From an uncultured Bacteroidales bacterium (GTDB lineage: Bacteria; Bacteroidota; Bacteroidia; Bacteroidales; Paludibacteraceae): a DNA stretch of 31,033 bases. The notes beneath the pieces were generated by a model that was not told the origin of the DNA, did not search any database, and saw only the letters and a program-made list of their open reading frames with translations. Position 1 is the first letter of the stretch; each line of letters starts with the position of its first letter. The DNA is taken from contig CAMOJA010000015.1 of assembly GCA_946616535.1 (NCBI GenBank), forward strand, positions 1 through 31,033, in the 5' to 3' direction. A program made the translations under genes and the position numbers. Shown here in pieces: positions 13,295 through 20,740 of this stretch.

Positions 13295-16147
13295 TCAATA
13301 TAATGTTATTTCTACTCGTCTGTTTTGTGCGCGACCTTCTTCGGTCTCATTGGAAGCCACAGGTTTGAGGTCGCCATAACCAAAGGCCTTAATACTCTCG
13401 GCTGCACATCCGTACTCCACCAACTGACGTTTAACGGCTTCTGCGCGGGCCTGTGAGAGTGTTTTGTTCGCTTCCGGCTGACCGACATTATCCGTATGAC
13501 CCGCCAAACGAACCTTATATCCGTATGTTGCGATAAACATTGCTATACGTTTCAACTCCGGCAGGGACGAAGGCATGATCACATCGCTGCCGGTCTCGAA
13601 AAGCAAATTGTTGATCGCCACCGCTTCATTAGCAGCCAGAACGGTAATCGGTTCCGGACGTTTATCCTCCGGCAGTGTGATGGAATAGATATCATGCCGG
13701 CGGCCGTTCTTCTGTGCGTAGTAGGCCGTCTTGCCATCCGTGGAGATCTTATACCAACAGTCGCGACCGGTGGTGTTGATCTGCGGACCGAGGTTCTCCG
13801 GTTCCGACCAGCATGTCCAACAGGTATCACTGAGCCTCCTTGTCACCCACACATCCAAATCGCCTATTGTCCCCTCTTTGTCGGACGAGAAATAGAGCGT
13901 TTTCATATCCGGATGCAAGAAAGGCGATCGCTCCATTCCCGGTGTATTGATGACCGAACCAATGGAATAAGGTTTGCCCCAACGACCTTGCTCATCGCGT
14001 TCGGAGACAAAGATATTGAGCGAAGCACGTTCTTCTCCTTCTGCCGGATAATTGGCAGCAAAAAGCAAGGCCGACCCATCGGCACTGATTTGCGCGTCGG
14101 CTTGCCAGTTACCTAACTGCAGATACGACGGCAGCGGACGAGGTTCTGTCCATCCGTATGGTCCGCGCTGGGAGAAACACATCCGACCTTCCACAAAAAG
14201 CAACATCGTCTTGCCGTCTCCGGAAACAGAGGTTGGAGCTTCATTGCGATAAGGCGTACTAAGTGCCGGAACGATCTGAGCACTACTCCATTCTCCTGTC
14301 CGTTTGTCGCGACGCGAGACAAAGATATCCTCGGACATATTCGTCTCTCCGCGATTGAGCCCCACAAAATAGAGGGTGTTATCGTCAATCGTGAGCGTCG
14401 GCCCGTATTCTTCGCCGATGGCTGTATTGATGGTATTGGGTAATATCTGCGGCTGGATACTATCCGCCGTGGTGAAACTACAGAAAATCAGCACAATCAG
14501 TTGACCCGCCATGACGCGCAGGAAAGTAGTGAAAGGCGCCAGCGTGGCATAACATACAGCGGCTTGGTTATTCTCGTTAGAAAGCGACTGCGCATAAGGA
14601 AGCGCCATGGCGCAGGTCATCGATCCGACCATGAGGCCAACAACATTGAAATAGTTCATGTGCAGCCATTTATAAGCGATCGCGCCTACTATCAGAAGCG
14701 GAATAATCGTAATCAGAAAGCCATAACCTATCCACATGTATCCGCCGTTCACCACCGTCGGCACGAAATTCTCTCCTACGGAGAGACCTAAAGCCGCAAG
14801 GAAAAGCGTCAGACCGACTTGACGAAGCATCATATTGGCGGAAGTTGTGGAGAAAGTGACCATATTATAATACGGTCCGTAGTGCCCGATGAGGATGGCA
14901 ACAATCAGTGAACCGCCCACCAGACCGAGTTTGAAGGTCGTCCCCATGCCCGGAATAGGAATTGGCAGTAAACCAACGCAGATACCTAAGACAATACCAA
15001 AGAAAATCGGCAACAGATGCGGCACGTCGAGCCGTTTGAGCTCATTACCAAAGGTATCCGCCACTTTGCTGACATCCTCTTTATTACCGACCACCATCAG
15101 TCGGTCGCCCAGCTGAAGAATCATATCCGGAGTCGCCAAAAGGTCAATACCGGCACGGCTGACGCGTGTAATAGTAGCATGATATTGCTGGCGGAGATTA
15201 AAGGAACGGATCCGTTTGCCATTACATTCCGGCCGCGTCACTGCAATCCGTCGGGAAATCAAGTGGTCCGATTTCTCGGATTGCACATGCAGGTCATAAT
15301 CCTTCATCTTACCTAACAGACGAAGTGAGTTGAGATACTGCTGCTCTGTCAGGATACGCAGTGTGTCACCGTTTTGGAAGGAGGTCTGCTCATTGACCAG
15401 CTCATCCGAGCCATCCGGACGGATAACACGGCTAACCACAATCTCCTTCACCGGGCAGATGAGCATCAGTTCCTCCAAGGTCATGGTGTCTAACTGCGGG
15501 TTATTCAGCGTTATATCGACGCAAATAGGCTCTTCCGTAGTTGCTTTAGCTGCTTCTTTCAGCCGTTTCTCCTCCTCCGGCAGACTAATTCGGAACGCTT
15601 TGCGAACCAATTCAAATGCAAGAATCAGACCCACTATACTTAGCGGATACGCCACGGCATAACCTGTTGCGATATCCGGGTTTGTCGTACCTTTGAGATC
15701 AAAATAAGCCTGTTGTGCTGCCGCCAGAGAAGGGGTTGAGGTCGTTGCTCCGGACATGACTCCCGCCAGAGTGGACATATCAATACCTGTGATATAATGC
15801 AAGACAATTGTGCAGACACATGCTAACAGCACGATTGCCGCTGCTAACATATTCAGATGCAACACACCTTTCTTAAACGGAGAGAAAGAGGGTCCGACCT
15901 GCAGACCTATCGAATAAACAAAGAGAATAAGACCAAAATCCTTGGCAAACTGTGCTACGGAATGGTCAATCTTCACGCCTAAAGAAGCCAGCGCGATTCC
16001 CACAAACAACACCCACGTCACGCCTAACGAGAACTGCCGGATCTTGGCCTTCTCACCAAGCCAAAGACCTATCGTCATCACTATTGTCAACCATAAAAGG
16101 GACTGCGTGATTGAAGGATGAAACAAAAATGATTCCAATGAATGCAT
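13295..16147 (-). CDS. AspT/YidE-type transporter fused to PD40 and OmpA domains
   Basis: 950 residues in one frame. Residues about 1-185: five membrane helices (e.g. SLLWLTIVMTIGLWLGE) with the family motif GVMSGATTSTPSLAAAQQAY. About 215-370: two RCK_C/TrkA-C regulatory domains, ending LGDRLMVVGNKEDV. About 378-556: further membrane helices with SVGENFVPTVVNGG, ending VMAGQLIVLIFCSF. About 565-830: PD40 beta-propeller repeats (TLYFSSDKEGTIGDLDVWVT). About 835-950: OmpA peptidoglycan-binding domain with LAGHTDNVGQ (His884) and AQNRRVEITLY. Family transporters normally stop after the last helix at about 550 residues. AspT-type topology puts the C-terminus in the periplasm, so the OmpA part would be correctly placed. 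The last helix plus SFTTADS also resembles a signal peptide, the probable fusion point. Substrate unknown. Confidence 0.9.
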   Translation of the reverse strand: MHSLESFLFHPSITQSLLWLTIVMTIGLWLGEKAKIRQFSLGVTWVLFVGIALASLGVKIDHSVAQFAKDFGLILFVYSIGLQVGPSFSPFKKGVLHLNMLAAAIVLLACVCTIVLHYITGIDMSTLAGVMSGATTSTPSLAAAQQAYFDLKGTTNPDIATGYAVAYPLSIVGLILAFELVRKAFRISLPEEEKRLKEAAKATTEEPICVDITLNNPQLDTMTLEELMLICPVKEIVVSRVIRPDGSDELVNEQTSFQNGDTLRILTEQQYLNSLRLLGKMKDYDLHVQSEKSDHLISRRIAVTRPECNGKRIRSFNLRQQYHATITRVSRAGIDLLATPDMILQLGDRLMVVGNKEDVSKVADTFGNELKRLDVPHLLPIFFGIVLGICVGLLPIPIPGMGTTFKLGLVGGSLIVAILIGHYGPYYNMVTFSTTSANMMLRQVGLTLFLAALGLSVGENFVPTVVNGGYMWIGYGFLITIIPLLIVGAIAYKWLHMNYFNVVGLMVGSMTCAMALPYAQSLSNENNQAAVCYATLAPFTTFLRVMAGQLIVLIFCSFTTADSIQPQILPNTINTAIGEEYGPTLTIDDNTLYFVGLNRGETNMSEDIFVSRRDKRTGEWSSAQIVPALSTPYRNEAPTSVSGDGKTMLLFVEGRMCFSQRGPYGWTEPRPLPSYLQLGNWQADAQISADGSALLFAANYPAEGEERASLNIFVSERDEQGRWGKPYSIGSVINTPGMERSPFLHPDMKTLYFSSDKEGTIGDLDVWVTRRLSDTCWTCWSEPENLGPQINTTGRDCWYKISTDGKTAYYAQKNGRRHDIYSITLPEDKRPEPITVLAANEAVAINNLLFETGSDVIMPSSLPELKRIAMFIATYGYKVRLAGHTDNVGQPEANKTLSQARAEAVKRQLVEYGCAAESIKAFGYGDLKPVASNETEEGRAQNRRVEITLY

Positions 16148-16161
16148 TTTCTATAAATGGT

Positions 16162-17403
16162 TTATTCGTTTTTTAGTATCTTTAGTAAGCCGATTAGGGC
16201 TTTCATACATGCCCGATCGGTTATCTGCTCGCGCAGTTTGCCTAAATGGAAACACTCCGCATATGTGCCTTTCGGGGTAGCCCATGCCATCCAAACGGTG
16301 CCTACGGGCTTCTCTTCCGAGCCTCCGGAAGGACCGGCAATGCCGCTGGTAGCAATACCGAAATCCGTTCCGATTAGTTTGCGAACGGATTCTGCCATTA
16401 TGCGAACTACTTCTTCGCTTACTACGCCATGCGTCTTAATTATCTCTGCAGGAACATTCAAAACCTGCTCTTTGACAGAGTTGTCATAGCTCACCACAGA
16501 GCCCCAGTAGAAGGCAGAACTGCCGGCATGTTTGTTGAGCAGCGATGCTAACTTACCGCCCGTACAAGATTCTGCTGTAGCGATGGTCGCTCCCTTTTCT
16601 TTCAGTAATTTGCCGACTATCACCTCTAATGGTTCCTCCGTATCGGCAATCAAATAATCCTTTGTCAACTCCTTCAGACGCCCGAACCACGTGTCTATTT
16701 CCTTCTCCGTCATTCCTCCATAAGAAGACAATCGCAGACGAATGATTCCATCTTTAGGTAGATATGCCAGATGTAAATCTGATGGCATCTCGTTCTCGTA
16801 ATTCTCCAGTAAAATCGCCAGTGAGCTCTCCGGGATACCCGTCACTTGCAACGTCCGATGCAGAATAGCTGATTGCTGATTTCTGGATACTGATTGCTGG
16901 ATATACGGCAGAATCTGCTCATCCATCGCGATCTTCATCTCATACGGCACACCGGGCATGGAAGCAAGCAGTTTTTCTCCTTTATGGAAAATCATCAAGG
17001 GAGCGCTACCTACTCTGTTCGGCAATATCTCCGCACATTCAGGCACGAGCCACTGCGTAGCCGTCAAGCGGTTCAGTACATCCGGCCGCTCCTTATATAA
17101 TTCACGTATGTGCGCGCGCACACGCATATCTTCAATAAGGTGTGTTCCGAAATACTCGCACAACACATGTTTGGTAATATCATCTTTCGTCGGGCCCAAA
17201 CCTCCTGTAGTCAGGACAATATCGGCTCTCCCGAAAGCCTCGTCCAGCGCAGCAATAATATGCTCGCTGTTATCATGGACAGAGGTCACTTGGAACAACT
17301 CTATTCCGCATTCATTCAGCCGTTCGGCCATCCATGCGGAGTTGGTATCCACCACCTGGCCGATCAGCAATTCGTCTCCTATCGTTATTATTTCTGCTCG
17401 CAT
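16162..17403 (-). CDS. cinA: CinA-family protein (NMN deamidase / competence-damage protein)
   Basis: 413 residues from ATG at 17403. The N-terminal MoaB/MogA-like domain starts MRAEIITIGDELLIGQVVDT and includes VLTTGGLGPTKDDIT. The C-terminal domain has IATAESCTGGKLASLLNKHA and SYDNSVKEQVL, then GIATSGIAGPSGGSEEKPVG: the pyridine-nucleotide amidohydrolase (PncC) that turns nicotinamide mononucleotide into nicotinate mononucleotide. It recycles NMN, for example from bacterial DNA ligase. A GTG start at 17415 would add four residues, but MRAEIITIG is the family start. It overlaps the end of the upstream gene by 16 bp. Confidence 0.94.
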   Translation of the reverse strand: MRAEIITIGDELLIGQVVDTNSAWMAERLNECGIELFQVTSVHDNSEHIIAALDEAFGRADIVLTTGGLGPTKDDITKHVLCEYFGTHLIEDMRVRAHIRELYKERPDVLNRLTATQWLVPECAEILPNRVGSAPLMIFHKGEKLLASMPGVPYEMKIAMDEQILPYIQQSVSRNQQSAILHRTLQVTGIPESSLAILLENYENEMPSDLHLAYLPKDGIIRLRLSSYGGMTEKEIDTWFGRLKELTKDYLIADTEEPLEVIVGKLLKEKGATIATAESCTGGKLASLLNKHAGSSAFYWGSVVSYDNSVKEQVLNVPAEIIKTHGVVSEEVVRIMAESVRKLIGTDFGIATSGIAGPSGGSEEKPVGTVWMAWATPKGTYAECFHLGKLREQITDRACMKALIGLLKILKNE

Positions 17404-17975
17404 TGTTTCTTCCACTCTTTTGCAGTTAATTCCAATTCCTCATACCAGGCTTCGCCAAACCGACGTATCAACGGCTCTTTCAAGAACTGATATAGCGGCA
17501 AATGTAGTTTCTTTCCTTTGATACGAGCGCAATGACAGATATCCCATCGATGGTACTCCACTCCCGTATATTCGCCTACTTGCGTCAGCCGCACAGGGTA
17601 TAAATGGCACGAGATGGGTTTCTTAAAATCTATCAAACCGGCATTATAGGCCTTTTCTATCAGGCAGTAACACCATCCGTTATGATCTGTGCGAGCAAAG
17701 ATACAATCCTTGTCATTCACGATGGATGTCACACGCTCGCCGGAAGGGTCATTATAGGCTATCCCTTGTTTCTCCACTACCGCCTTTGCTTCTTTCGTCA
17801 TGCCGGGTAGTAAGACAGGTAAGATACTTTGTATCTTATTCTCCTCTTCCGCCATCAGCGGAGCTCCGGCATCGCCTTCTATACAGCAACATCCGCGGCA
17901 GGTGTCCAGATCGCAGCAGAACTCTTTCTCCAGCACGTCCAGCGAAACTAATGTGTTCTCTCCTATTACAAACAT
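17388..17975 (-). CDS. DUF3109 cysteine-rich protein
   Basis: 195 residues from ATG at 17975. It opens with MFVIGENTLVSLDVLEKEF and the cysteine cluster CCDLDTCRGCCCIEGDAGAP, with more Cys further on (DCIFARTDHNGWCYCLIEKA, ISCHLYPVR, WDICHCARIKG). This is the DUF3109 pattern, common in Bacteroidota and related to the YkgJ-like zinc/iron-binding cysteine-cluster proteins. Its biochemical role is unknown; a metal-bound or Fe-S protein is likely. A TTG start at 17993 would lengthen it into mntP. It overlaps the mntP end by 10 bp and cinA by 16 bp, so expression is tightly coupled. Confidence 0.9.
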   Translation of the reverse strand: MFVIGENTLVSLDVLEKEFCCDLDTCRGCCCIEGDAGAPLMAEEENKIQSILPVLLPGMTKEAKAVVEKQGIAYNDPSGERVTSIVNDKDCIFARTDHNGWCYCLIEKAYNAGLIDFKKPISCHLYPVRLTQVGEYTGVEYHRWDICHCARIKGKKLHLPLYQFLKEPLIRRFGEAWYEELELTAKEWKKQCEQK

Positions 17976-18523
17976 AAGAAGCTTTCTGCCCAAATTTTAA
18001 TGCCCAAACCGATGAGTACCAAACCGCCCACCAGTTCCATATTCAGTTTCAGTTTACCGATGAATGCGCCTAACAGATAGCCTCCCAACGAAAAAGCCGC
18101 AGTAATAGCGCCGATAGTCACAACGGACGGATAAAGCCACTCGGGGTACGGCACAAACAACAATCCGGTCGCTAACACATCTACGCTTGTCGCTACAGCC
18201 AGCAAAAGCAGATTCGTCACATGCCAGTTGGCTGTTTTGGAATCTTTATGTTCGTCATGGAAGGACTCCCAAATCATCTTGATACCCAAAAATCCCAATA
18301 ACACCAACGCAATCCAGGGTGCATAAGTCCGCATGAAACCCACAAACAAGTTTCCAGCATAATAGCCGATAATCGGCATTCCCATGTGGAAACAGCCGAA
18401 AATAGCCGCCATCAGGATTGCTCGCGGGTGCCATTTGCCTTGGTTCATGCCTTGCACAGCCGAAACCGCACAGCAATCCATCGCCAGACCGATGCCCATT
18501 ATAATCACATTCAACCAATCCAT
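17966..18523 (-). CDS. mntP: Manganese efflux pump MntP
   Basis: 185 residues with six membrane helices in two similar halves. The paired membrane acidic motifs GLAMDCCAVS (Asp16) and ATSVDVLATG (Asp115) match MntP. It exports Mn2+ across the inner membrane. Its ATG shares one base with the stop codon of def (TGATG), a coupled pair. No yybP-ykoY-like riboswitch can be present in such a junction, so any Mn control would act elsewhere. Deformylase and the Cys-rich DUF3109 neighbour are both metal-binding, which may explain the grouping (inference). Confidence 0.93.
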   Translation of the reverse strand: MDWLNVIIMGIGLAMDCCAVSAVQGMNQGKWHPRAILMAAIFGCFHMGMPIIGYYAGNLFVGFMRTYAPWIALVLLGFLGIKMIWESFHDEHKDSKTANWHVTNLLLLAVATSVDVLATGLLFVPYPEWLYPSVVTIGAITAAFSLGGYLLGAFIGKLKLNMELVGGLVLIGLGIKIWAESFLCL

Positions 18524-19071
18524 CAGTTTCTCCTATACTTATAACGTGCTCCCACCTTGCCTTTGGCAATCGCCATCAGTTTGTTACGGGTGAATGTCTT
18601 GCGAATGGGTGAGATACGATCGGTGAACACATGACCCTCCAAATGGTCATATTCATGCTGGACGATACGTGCCTGAAAGCCCGTAAACGTCTCTTCATGC
18701 TCCTTGAAATCCTCATCCAGATAGCGGATCTTGATAGTAGCCGGACGAACAACATTCTCACTTATCCCCGGCAGCGAAAGGCACCCTTCACTATACGTAC
18801 AAGTCTCTTCGCTTGTCTCCAGAAGCTCCGGATTGATGAATGCGCGCTTGAAGTCCTTACACTCCGGATAATCCTCTGCCAACTCCGAACCATCTACTAC
18901 AAACAACCGCCAGGGCTTGCCCACTTGCGGAGCTGCCAGACCACAACCTTCTGCCTGCGTCAGCGTCTCATACATATCCGCAATGAACTGTTTCAGTTCA
19001 GGCGTTTGTTCAATCTCTTCAGCCTGTTTTCTGAGTACCGGCTGTCCGTACAAATATATAGGTAAAATCAT
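18523..19071 (-). CDS. def: Peptide deformylase
   Basis: 182 residues. All three motifs are present: GCGLAAPQVG, EGCLSLPG (metal Cys) and QHEYDHLEG (HExxH-type metal ligands and catalytic Glu). It removes the N-formyl group from new proteins using Fe2+ or a similar metal. The C-terminal RNKLMAIAKGKVGARYKYRR is basic, as in many Bacteroidota versions. It lies 14 bp after ruvX and overlaps mntP by one base. Confidence 0.97.
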   Translation of the reverse strand: MILPIYLYGQPVLRKQAEEIEQTPELKQFIADMYETLTQAEGCGLAAPQVGKPWRLFVVDGSELAEDYPECKDFKRAFINPELLETSEETCTYSEGCLSLPGISENVVRPATIKIRYLDEDFKEHEETFTGFQARIVQHEYDHLEGHVFTDRISPIRKTFTRNKLMAIAKGKVGARYKYRRN

Positions 19072-19085
19072 ATTCTAAGTACGCT

Positions 19086-19499
19086 TTAACGAAGGCTCTC
19101 CAAATAGCCTTCTAAAATGATGCACGCGGCGATCTTATCCACCACGGCTTTGTCTTGCCGATCCTTCTTTTTCATGCCTCCGGCCAGCATCGCCTGATGC
19201 GCCAACACCGATGTGAAGCGCTCATCGTACATAGTTATAGGTTTGTCGGGAAATTGCTTTTTGAATTGTCCCATGAACGGCCGTATATACTTCATACTCT
19301 CCGATTCCTCACCGTTCATCTGCGTCGGATGACCGATCACCACTTCGTCCACTTGCTCTTTGGCAAAGTACTCCTGCAGCCATCCCAATAACTCCTTTGT
19401 CTCAATCGTAAGCAGCGGATTAGCCGTTATGCGGAGTGCATCCGTAACGGCTAATCCTGTGCGTTTACGACCGTAGTCTATTGCGAGTATTCGTCCCAT
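19086..19499 (-). CDS. ruvX: RuvX/YqgF Holliday-junction-resolvase-like protein
   Basis: 137 residues, the usual size of this RNase H-fold family. Visible motifs are MGRILAIDYGRKRTGLAVTD, VVIGHPTQMNG, YDERFTSVLA and the C-terminal DKIAACIILEGYL, which bring together the acidic active-site residues. Family members act in processing of the 5' end of 16S rRNA and possibly in recombination. Its ATG overlaps the TPR gene stop by one base. Confidence 0.95.
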   Translation of the reverse strand: MGRILAIDYGRKRTGLAVTDALRITANPLLTIETKELLGWLQEYFAKEQVDEVVIGHPTQMNGEESESMKYIRPFMGQFKKQFPDKPITMYDERFTSVLAHQAMLAGGMKKKDRQDKAVVDKIAACIILEGYLESLR

Positions 19500-20737
19500 T
19501 AGAGGTTATTGAGTTCCTCGTTGATAGCGTTGTATTTATCGTCCATATGGAAACGATAGTACAGACCCTTCAGAATCTGCATGTAGTTGCGATCTTGCGG
19601 ATCCATCTTATGTGCCTCCTCGAAGAACGGCAATGATTTACGGAACACCTCGTTCATCTCGTCCAGCGCTTTCTTGTACTCTTTGTTGTCGGAGATCAGC
19701 GCAGCAGCCTCGTTCAGTTTCACAGCCTGGTTGTAATAAACACGACCCTTGCCTGCCATCGCATCAGCCAATTTCGGATCGATAGCCAGCGCATTGTCAA
19801 AGTCTTTCAGAGCCTCCTCGTAGTGACCGAGGTTCTCATTGAGGTTACCCTTGATATGGTGGTATTGCGCTACGTTCGGTTCTTTCTCGATAGCCTGAGC
19901 CAGGTAATCAACCGCCGTCTGCTCCTGGCCGGAGTAGATATAGTAGTTGATCAGGTTCTGCAGGAACCATGTCTCTTGCGGGAAGCGGTTGATAGCATGC
20001 TGCAGGGTAGCTACGAACTTAGCCGTATCTTTCAGCGCTACATACTCCTGATAGAGGAATTGGTTTACAGAGATACCCTCATAATCGCCGTCTTTCAGAT
20101 CCTCCAACAGTGCTATCGCATCCTCGTGACGCTCGGATTGAACGGCGAAAATGGCTGCGTAGTACTTGTACTGGATGTAGGTGGTGTCACGCGGCATCTC
20201 TTTCTGCAGTTTGGCATCCTGCATCATTGCCAGATCAGGGATAGCAATATGCTTCCGGAATGCCTGGAAAGCGCCCTCGTAGTCTTTCTGCTCGTTCAGA
20301 TAGATACCGTATTTCACCAACTCCTGCTGTTTGTAGTACTCCAGCATCTTCTTGGCGATGTTGTTACGGGTCTTCTGATCTACTACTTCGCGGCCTTTCT
20401 TATCCAGCGTCGGAATCATAGCCAACTCGTCTGCTTTGAGCCAGTAGTCATAACTCTCCTCAACGGCAATGCCTGCCTTAGCCTGGTTAACACCCTTACC
20501 CATCATCTGGTTGTAGTTCTCTTGCTGCAACTCCTGAAAACCAATCATACCGGCCCAGTAATAGGTCTCTGCAGTCGGTTCAGCAGCGAGTGCCTCTTCG
20601 ATAGCGGAACGAGCAGCTCCGAAATCCGGAGTCTCGGACATCGCATAACTCTTAGCTTTCTTTACCAACGGGTTTTTCTGTGCAAAGCAGCCTGCGCTTA
20701 CCAGCACTAATGCTGCCAAAATCAAACTCTTTTTCAT
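19499..20737 (-). CDS. Exported tetratricopeptide-repeat protein
   Basis: 412 residues. A signal peptide (MKKSLILAALVLVSAGCFAQ) is followed by TPR helices; the clearest repeats are AQYHHIKGNLNENLGHYEEA and ALKDFDNALAIDPKLADAMA around residues 290-330, with others near 205-280. The Cys in the signal region lacks a good lipobox (Ser at -3), so soluble periplasmic location is more likely than a lipoprotein. TPR proteins act as scaffolds; the partner is unknown. It starts three bases after gyrA and is conserved in placement only as far as the operon shows. Confidence 0.9.
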   Translation of the reverse strand: MKKSLILAALVLVSAGCFAQKNPLVKKAKSYAMSETPDFGAARSAIEEALAAEPTAETYYWAGMIGFQELQQENYNQMMGKGVNQAKAGIAVEESYDYWLKADELAMIPTLDKKGREVVDQKTRNNIAKKMLEYYKQQELVKYGIYLNEQKDYEGAFQAFRKHIAIPDLAMMQDAKLQKEMPRDTTYIQYKYYAAIFAVQSERHEDAIALLEDLKDGDYEGISVNQFLYQEYVALKDTAKFVATLQHAINRFPQETWFLQNLINYYIYSGQEQTAVDYLAQAIEKEPNVAQYHHIKGNLNENLGHYEEALKDFDNALAIDPKLADAMAGKGRVYYNQAVKLNEAAALISDNKEYKKALDEMNEVFRKSLPFFEEAHKMDPQDRNYMQILKGLYYRFHMDDKYNAINEELNNL

Positions 20738-20740
20738 AAC

